From: Actinomycetota bacterium
Lineage (GTDB): Bacteria > Actinomycetota > Thermoleophilia > Miltoncostaeales > Miltoncostaeaceae
Direction: 5' to 3'
NCBI GenBank assembly: GCA_947475125.1
Contig: CANJMX010000058.1
Span: 1 to 8,750, forward strand
Length of the DNA stretch: 8,750 nucleotides
A program made the position numbers and the translations under genes. Below the pieces are notes generated by a model. That model was not told where the DNA came from. It did no database searches and worked only from the letters and a program-made list of their open reading frames with translations. Shown piece after piece: positions 5,842-8,750 of the stretch. Each line of letters opens with the position of its first letter. Position 1 is the first letter of the stretch.

Positions 5842-7359
5842 CTACCCCGTGACGGCCGCAGGCTTCGCCGCCTTCACCACCACGCGCCGCACCGACGATG
5901 CGACCACCGTCGCGCCGTTGCGGGCCTGAGTGCTGAGGGTCCAGCGGCCAGGCCCCAACTTGGTGGTGCAGGTGAAGGTGCGCGTGGCGCCATGCGCCGT
6001 AATGGGACAGCGGGTGACGACCCTGGCGTTTGCCCAGCGCCCGAGGCCGAGTCGTGACATCGACGCTGCCCCACCGGTTGCGATCTGCACCACGCTGGTT
6101 GCCCCACTCGGCACGGTGCCCGTGGTCACAAAGGGCCCGGGCACGCGAATGTGGGTGGGCAGAGGTGCAGGCGAGACGACGGCGCCTCCAGTATCTGCAG
6201 AGGTGCCCGACGGAGAAGGGCCGGTGGCCGGAGCATCGGGTGCGGCAGTACATGTACTCGAGGGCTCGAACCTGGCGAGGAAGGGCCTCCCACCATTCAC
6301 CAGCCGGCACATGCCCCATGTAGTGCTGCCAGGGAATCCGTTGGTGATGCTCCAGTTGCCTCCGGCCGGGCCGAAGGTGGCGAAGGTTGCCAGCCCGGCG
6401 GCGGTCGTCCCCGTGCCTGCGGGTCCGGTGTAGCCAGAGCCATTCCCCGGCCATGCTGTGGCATCCCAGAAGGCGTTGCTCATCGTCCCATGGCTGGCCC
6501 CGAGGAGGCCGCCAGACCACAACTGGTTCACCTGACTGGCTCCGCCGGTCGCGTTGGCACTAACAATTGGCGTGCTCGCCGTGGAATAGACGTTGGAAAT
6601 CGACCCTTGCCCAAGAACGCCGGCGATCCCCCCGCCGTACACCGAGGCGCTCGGGGCTCCCACACCCGACTCGGTGGCAGTGGCCACGCCAGTGAGGCTG
6701 CCGGTGAAGTAGGCGTCGGCCACGGTCCCCTGGCTGTACCCGGCGATCCCTCCGAGCACGACCGACGCGTCAGCATAACCGGACCCAGACCCACCAATCC
6801 CGCCGCCCGAATCGACGGCGACTGCAGTGCCCGAGACCTGGCCGCTTGCCCACGACCGGGTGATCATGGTTGACGAGTAGGTGAGTCCCACCAGACCGCC
6901 GGCGTACCCCGTTGCGCTGTCGCTGCCCTGCGCGACGGCAACCGTCACATCGCCCGTAAATCCCAGATCCTGCATCACCCCATTGGTGCCGAGAAGGCCG
7001 ATGAAGCCCGCGTACGGCTCGCTGCTGGATGTCGCAATACTGAGCCCACTCACCACGTGGCCGCCCCCGTCAAACGTCCCGGTGAAGGCGACGAGGTGAG
7101 CGCCAAACGTGCTGCCCCATATGCACCCGGCCATCTCGATATCGGTAGTCAGAAGGGCGTACTTGCCCCAGTCACCCGAGGTATCACGAAACTGCTGGAG
7201 ATTGCCGGGGGTGCTGACAAGCAGTGGGTCGCCCGACGTGCCCGCGCCGGCGTACGCAGTGGGTGACGGACAATTACCCAAGTCGGTGCCGAGTGCTGGC
7301 GCTGCAATTGCCAAGGCAGTGGCAGCGCCAATGAGCATGAGGAGGGGCGCGATGCGCAT
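5842..7359 (-). CDS. Secreted GLUG-repeat beta-helix protein with C-terminal Ig-like region
   Basis: The 505-residue product starts with a signal peptide: Arg2, hydrophobic residues 3-22, and a likely cut near PALG (21-24). GTFDGGGHVVSGLSI (94-108) is the lead-in strand usual in GLUG-motif proteins. Imperfect GLUG repeats follow at about 155-177, 204-224, 244-266 and 283-300, with a degenerate one at 118-140; their pattern is GG-(L/I)-(V/A/L)-G, a turn, a short strand and SG. Such repeats build a surface beta-helix. A Pro/Ser/Thr-rich linker (about 371-401) leads to a beta-rich C-terminal region with Cys451 and Cys464, perhaps a disulfide-linked Ig-like domain. No cell-wall sorting signal is visible. 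The ATG at 7359 is preferred over the in-frame ATG at 7392 because AGGAG lies 7 bases upstream and the signal peptide then begins at once. An adhesive or structural surface role is plausible but unproven. Confidence 0.85.
   Translation of the reverse strand: MRIAPLLMLIGAATALAIAAPALGTDLGNCPSPTAYAGAGTSGDPLLVSTPGNLQQFRDTSGDWGKYALLTTDIEMAGCIWGSTFGAHLVAFTGTFDGGGHVVSGLSIATSSSEPYAGFIGLLGTNGVMQDLGFTGDVTVAVAQGSDSATGYAGGLVGLTYSSTMITRSWASGQVSGTAVAVDSGGGIGGSGSGYADASVVLGGIAGYSQGTVADAYFTGSLTGVATATESGVGAPSASVYGGGIAGVLGQGSISNVYSTASTPIVSANATGGASQVNQLWSGGLLGASHGTMSNAFWDATAWPGNGSGYTGPAGTGTTAAGLATFATFGPAGGNWSITNGFPGSTTWGMCRLVNGGRPFLARFEPSSTCTAAPDAPATGPSPSGTSADTGGAVVSPAPLPTHIRVPGPFVTTGTVPSGATSVVQIATGGAASMSRLGLGRWANARVVTRCPITAHGATRTFTCTTKLGPGRWTLSTQARNGATVVASSVRRVVVKAAKPAAVTG
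6460..7011 (-). repeat. GLUG-type repeat units within the secreted beta-helix gene
   Basis: Residues 117-300 contain four clear units and one degenerate unit built on a GG-(L/I)-x-G core followed by a serine/threonine-rich turn. Spacing is irregular (about 40-50 residues), with Gly/Ala/Ser/Val-rich inserts between units. DNA identity between units is low, so these are old protein repeats and not recent duplications. Confidence 0.75.
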
Positions 7360-7437
7360 TCGGGGGCTCCTGCTGGAGGGACAACTGAACAAGCGGATCG
7401 ATCTTAGGGGAACAACAGCTGCCCCGGCTCACCCGCG
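7360..7437 (-). promoter_or_regulatory. GLUG gene leader: Shine-Dalgarno, TAAGAT box and 8-bp palindrome
   Basis: This 78-bp spacer separates the tyrA stop from the GLUG gene. The AGGAG at 7367-7371 lies 7 bases before the ATG at 7359 and decides that start. TAAGAT (7401-7406, minus strand) matches four of six -10 positions and would give a leader of about 35 bases; no -35 is visible at the expected distance. The palindrome GATCGATC (7396-7403) overlaps it. A GGGG/CCCC pair (7407-7425) with an 11-base loop lacks a T-run and is too weak to call a terminator. The ribosome-binding site is well supported; the promoter is not. Confidence 0.4.
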
Positions 7438-8541
7438 TCAGGCGACGCGAAACCCCCGGTCGGAGATCATCTCCGCCGCGCGGCGTGCGGCGTCTGGCCC
7501 GTTGATAATGATCTCGAGCGAGCCGAACGGCTCATCCGGCCGGGCCGGCACCAGGTGCAGGTCTTCGATGTTGATGTGTGCGTGCCCGAGCGCCGTGGCG
7601 ATCTCCGACAGCACGCCAGGTCGATTGGGTACCTCCACAACCACCCGGGTGCTCTCGCCACCGGCGGAATCGTCCACTGCCATCAGGCGCTCGCGGCCCT
7701 CGGCGGCACTGGCGAAGAAGGTCTGCAGCCACTCGCGGTCTCCTCCCCGCAGGGCCTCCTCAACCTCGAGTAGTTCGGCACGGTGCTTTCGCACCTCGGC
7801 CAGCACGGCGTCGCGGTTGGTCAGCAGGATGTCGGCCCAGAGCGCCGGGTTGGCACCCGCCACCCGGGTGAGATCGCGAAATGACGGGCCGGCAGAGCGC
7901 AGTGCCTCGCGGCCCTGCGGTGCGGTGTCGGCAGCCTGGCGGATGAGCGCCGACGCGATGACGTGCGGCAGATGCGATACCAAAGCCATGAGGTGGTCGT
8001 GCACCTCGGCATCCACGGCCACGGGCGTTGCACCCACCGACGACACCATGCCGTGCACGCGCTGCAGCAGGTCGGGGCGGGTTTCTTCGGTGGGCGTGAG
8101 AAACCACGTGGCGCCGTCGAAGAGGTCTTCGCGGGCGTGCTCGACGCCTGCGCGCTCGCCACCGGCAACCGGGTGGCCGCCGCAGAACCGCGCGCGCTCC
8201 TCGGGCGTCAGCGCGCTCAGCACATCGCTCTTGGCAGACCCAACATCAGTGACCACGGCATCGGGATCGGCAAGAGCCAGCACGCGGCGCACCACGCCCG
8301 GGATATCCCCTACCGGCGCACACACCACGATGATCGACGCGCCCTTGACTGCCTCGGCCAGGTCATCGCCACCGGCTGAGATGGCGCCGCACTCGGTGGC
8401 ACGGGCGATGACTCCGTCGCCGGGGTCAACACCGCGCACATCTGTTACGCCAGCACGGCCCATGAGGGCGAGCCCGAGGGACCCCCCAATGAGACCGACG
8501 CCGACGAGGGCGACCGGGCCCGGAAGCCCGGTCGTCGCCAT
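7438..8541 (-). CDS. tyrA: Prephenate dehydrogenase with C-terminal ACT domain
   Basis: TyrA oxidatively decarboxylates prephenate to 4-hydroxyphenylpyruvate (or arogenate to tyrosine), committing flux to tyrosine. The 367-residue product has a Rossmann motif GVGLIGGS (14-21); Asp39 at the end of the second strand suggests NAD+ over NADP+. TDVGSAKSD (98-106), GGHPVAGGERAG (121-132, with His123) and the helix containing SHLPH (189-193) are the conserved active-site segments, and FRDLTRVAGANPALW (221-235) is a further family signature. Residues 299-367 form an ACT domain with NRPGVL (306-311), the usual site of feedback control by amino acids. No chorismate mutase domain is fused. The ATG at 8541 is chosen because the Rossmann fold begins at once and it shares its A with the upstream DAHP synthase stop (TGATG), implying coupling; an in-frame ATG at 8664 would overlap that gene for 124 bases. 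Confidence 0.95.
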   Translation of the reverse strand: MATTGLPGPVALVGVGLIGGSLGLALMGRAGVTDVRGVDPGDGVIARATECGAISAGGDDLAEAVKGASIIVVCAPVGDIPGVVRRVLALADPDAVVTDVGSAKSDVLSALTPEERARFCGGHPVAGGERAGVEHAREDLFDGATWFLTPTEETRPDLLQRVHGMVSSVGATPVAVDAEVHDHLMALVSHLPHVIASALIRQAADTAPQGREALRSAGPSFRDLTRVAGANPALWADILLTNRDAVLAEVRKHRAELLEVEEALRGGDREWLQTFFASAAEGRERLMAVDDSAGGESTRVVVEVPNRPGVLSEIATALGHAHINIEDLHLVPARPDEPFGSLEIIINGPDAARRAAEMISDRGFRVA

Positions 8542-8750
8542 CAGACCGCGGCGGGGACGGGCTCGCCGCCCGCCATCACCAGGCCCATAAGGTCGACCAC
8601 GCGCTTCACGTCGGCAACCCAGGCCGCGAATACCTCGGCACGGATCTGCTGCGGGCCGTCGCACAGGGCGTGCTCGGGCTCGGGGTGCACCTCGACGATC
8701 AGTCCATCGGCACCCGCGGCAACTGCTGCGCGAGCCATGGGCAGGATGAA
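8541..8750 (-). CDS. aroF: 3-deoxy-7-phosphoheptulonate (DAHP) synthase, C-terminal fragment
   Basis: Only the last 69 codons are present; the gene begins beyond the right edge. DAHP synthase condenses phosphoenolpyruvate with erythrose-4-phosphate, the first step of the shikimate pathway. The fragment opens with FILPMARAAVAAGADG and continues through LIVEVHPEPEHALCDGPQQI, the conserved metal- and substrate-binding C-terminal segment of the type I-beta (KDO8P-synthase-like) DAHP synthases. It ends with a short helix and a 15-residue tail. The stop TGA shares one base with the tyrA ATG, so the two genes are almost surely co-translated. Whether an N-terminal ferredoxin-like or chorismate mutase regulatory domain is present cannot be seen. 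The symbol aroF is used in the broad sense; aroG would fit as well. Confidence 0.9.
   Translation of the reverse strand, partial: FILPMARAAVAAGADGLIVEVHPEPEHALCDGPQQIRAEVFAAWVADVKRVVDLMGLVMAGGEPVPAAV

Noticed and set aside
7360..7392. Upstream ATG at 7392 for the GLUG protein, adding 11 residues
   Set aside because: The added segment is polar and basic, lies ahead of a good signal peptide, and removes the well-placed AGGAG at 7367-7371 from its role.
7407..7425. GGGG/CCCC hairpin after tyrA as an intrinsic terminator
   Set aside because: The stem is only 4 bp with an 11-base loop and no T-run follows on the minus strand.
132..7437. The genes between aroA and tyrA as a mobile island or defence system
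   Set aside because: No integrase, transposase, flanking direct repeats, tRNA target or visible change in composition; RecQ alone is not evidence of a defence system, and the hydrolase and GNAT genes are common household types.
7109..8590. A 493-codon open frame on the plus strand opposite tyrA
   Set aside because: It is antisense to a clearly recognisable tyrA, is rich in Arg/Ser/Pro/Ala with no domain motif, and is the usual shadow of a GC-rich gene.
8542..8664. Upstream ATG at 8664 for TyrA, adding 41 residues
   Set aside because: The added stretch is Arg/Gly-rich, lies inside the DAHP synthase coding region, and the Rossmann fold begins just after the ATG at 8541.

Overview
This is a compact, G+C-rich bacterial window (about two thirds G+C by eye). 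Many GTG starts, GC-rich third codon positions, stop/start overlaps and two secreted repeat proteins point to Actinomycetota. The type of alpha/beta hydrolase and the secreted proteins make me lean towards the Thermoleophilia, but that rests on recollection of similar proteins and is not a measured assignment. I see no tRNA, rRNA, insertion sequence, phage gene, CRISPR array, attachment site or origin. No stretch longer than about 100 bases lacks a gene.

Layout from left to right. (1) The start of aroA (EPSP synthase, minus strand) leaves the window at the left edge. (2) A 47-bp divergent spacer separates it from a plus-strand pair: a RecQ-family helicase with an HRDC domain but no winged-helix RQC domain, then an alpha/beta hydrolase that overlaps the recQ stop. 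(3) The hydrolase meets a minus-strand GNAT acetyltransferase tail to tail, both stops lying in one CTAG. (4) Further right on the minus strand lie an exported seven-repeat FG-GAP protein, a cytoplasmic peptide-methionine sulfoxide reductase MsrA and an exported GLUG-repeat protein. (5) The right edge holds tyrA (prephenate dehydrogenase with a C-terminal ACT domain), coupled to the 3' end of a DAHP synthase gene.

How the parts fit. DAHP synthase, TyrA and AroA are the first step, the tyrosine branch and the sixth step of aromatic amino acid synthesis. All three lie on the minus strand, as in the common aroF-tyrA-aroA gene order, but about 7.3 kb of unrelated genes separate tyrA from aroA. 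Two of those genes run the opposite way, so aroA probably has its own promoter in the 47-bp spacer. The intervening genes suggest DNA repair (RecQ), protein repair (MsrA) and surface or secreted functions (FG-GAP, GLUG), with no obvious shared pathway.

I do not see a convincing new multi-gene system. The points most worth a second look are the interrupted aromatic cluster, the hydrolase without its usual catalytic histidine, the RecQ architecture, the uneven cysteine pairing in the FG-GAP propeller, the unassigned C-terminal domains of both secreted proteins, and a hairpin directly before the acetyltransferase ribosome-binding site.
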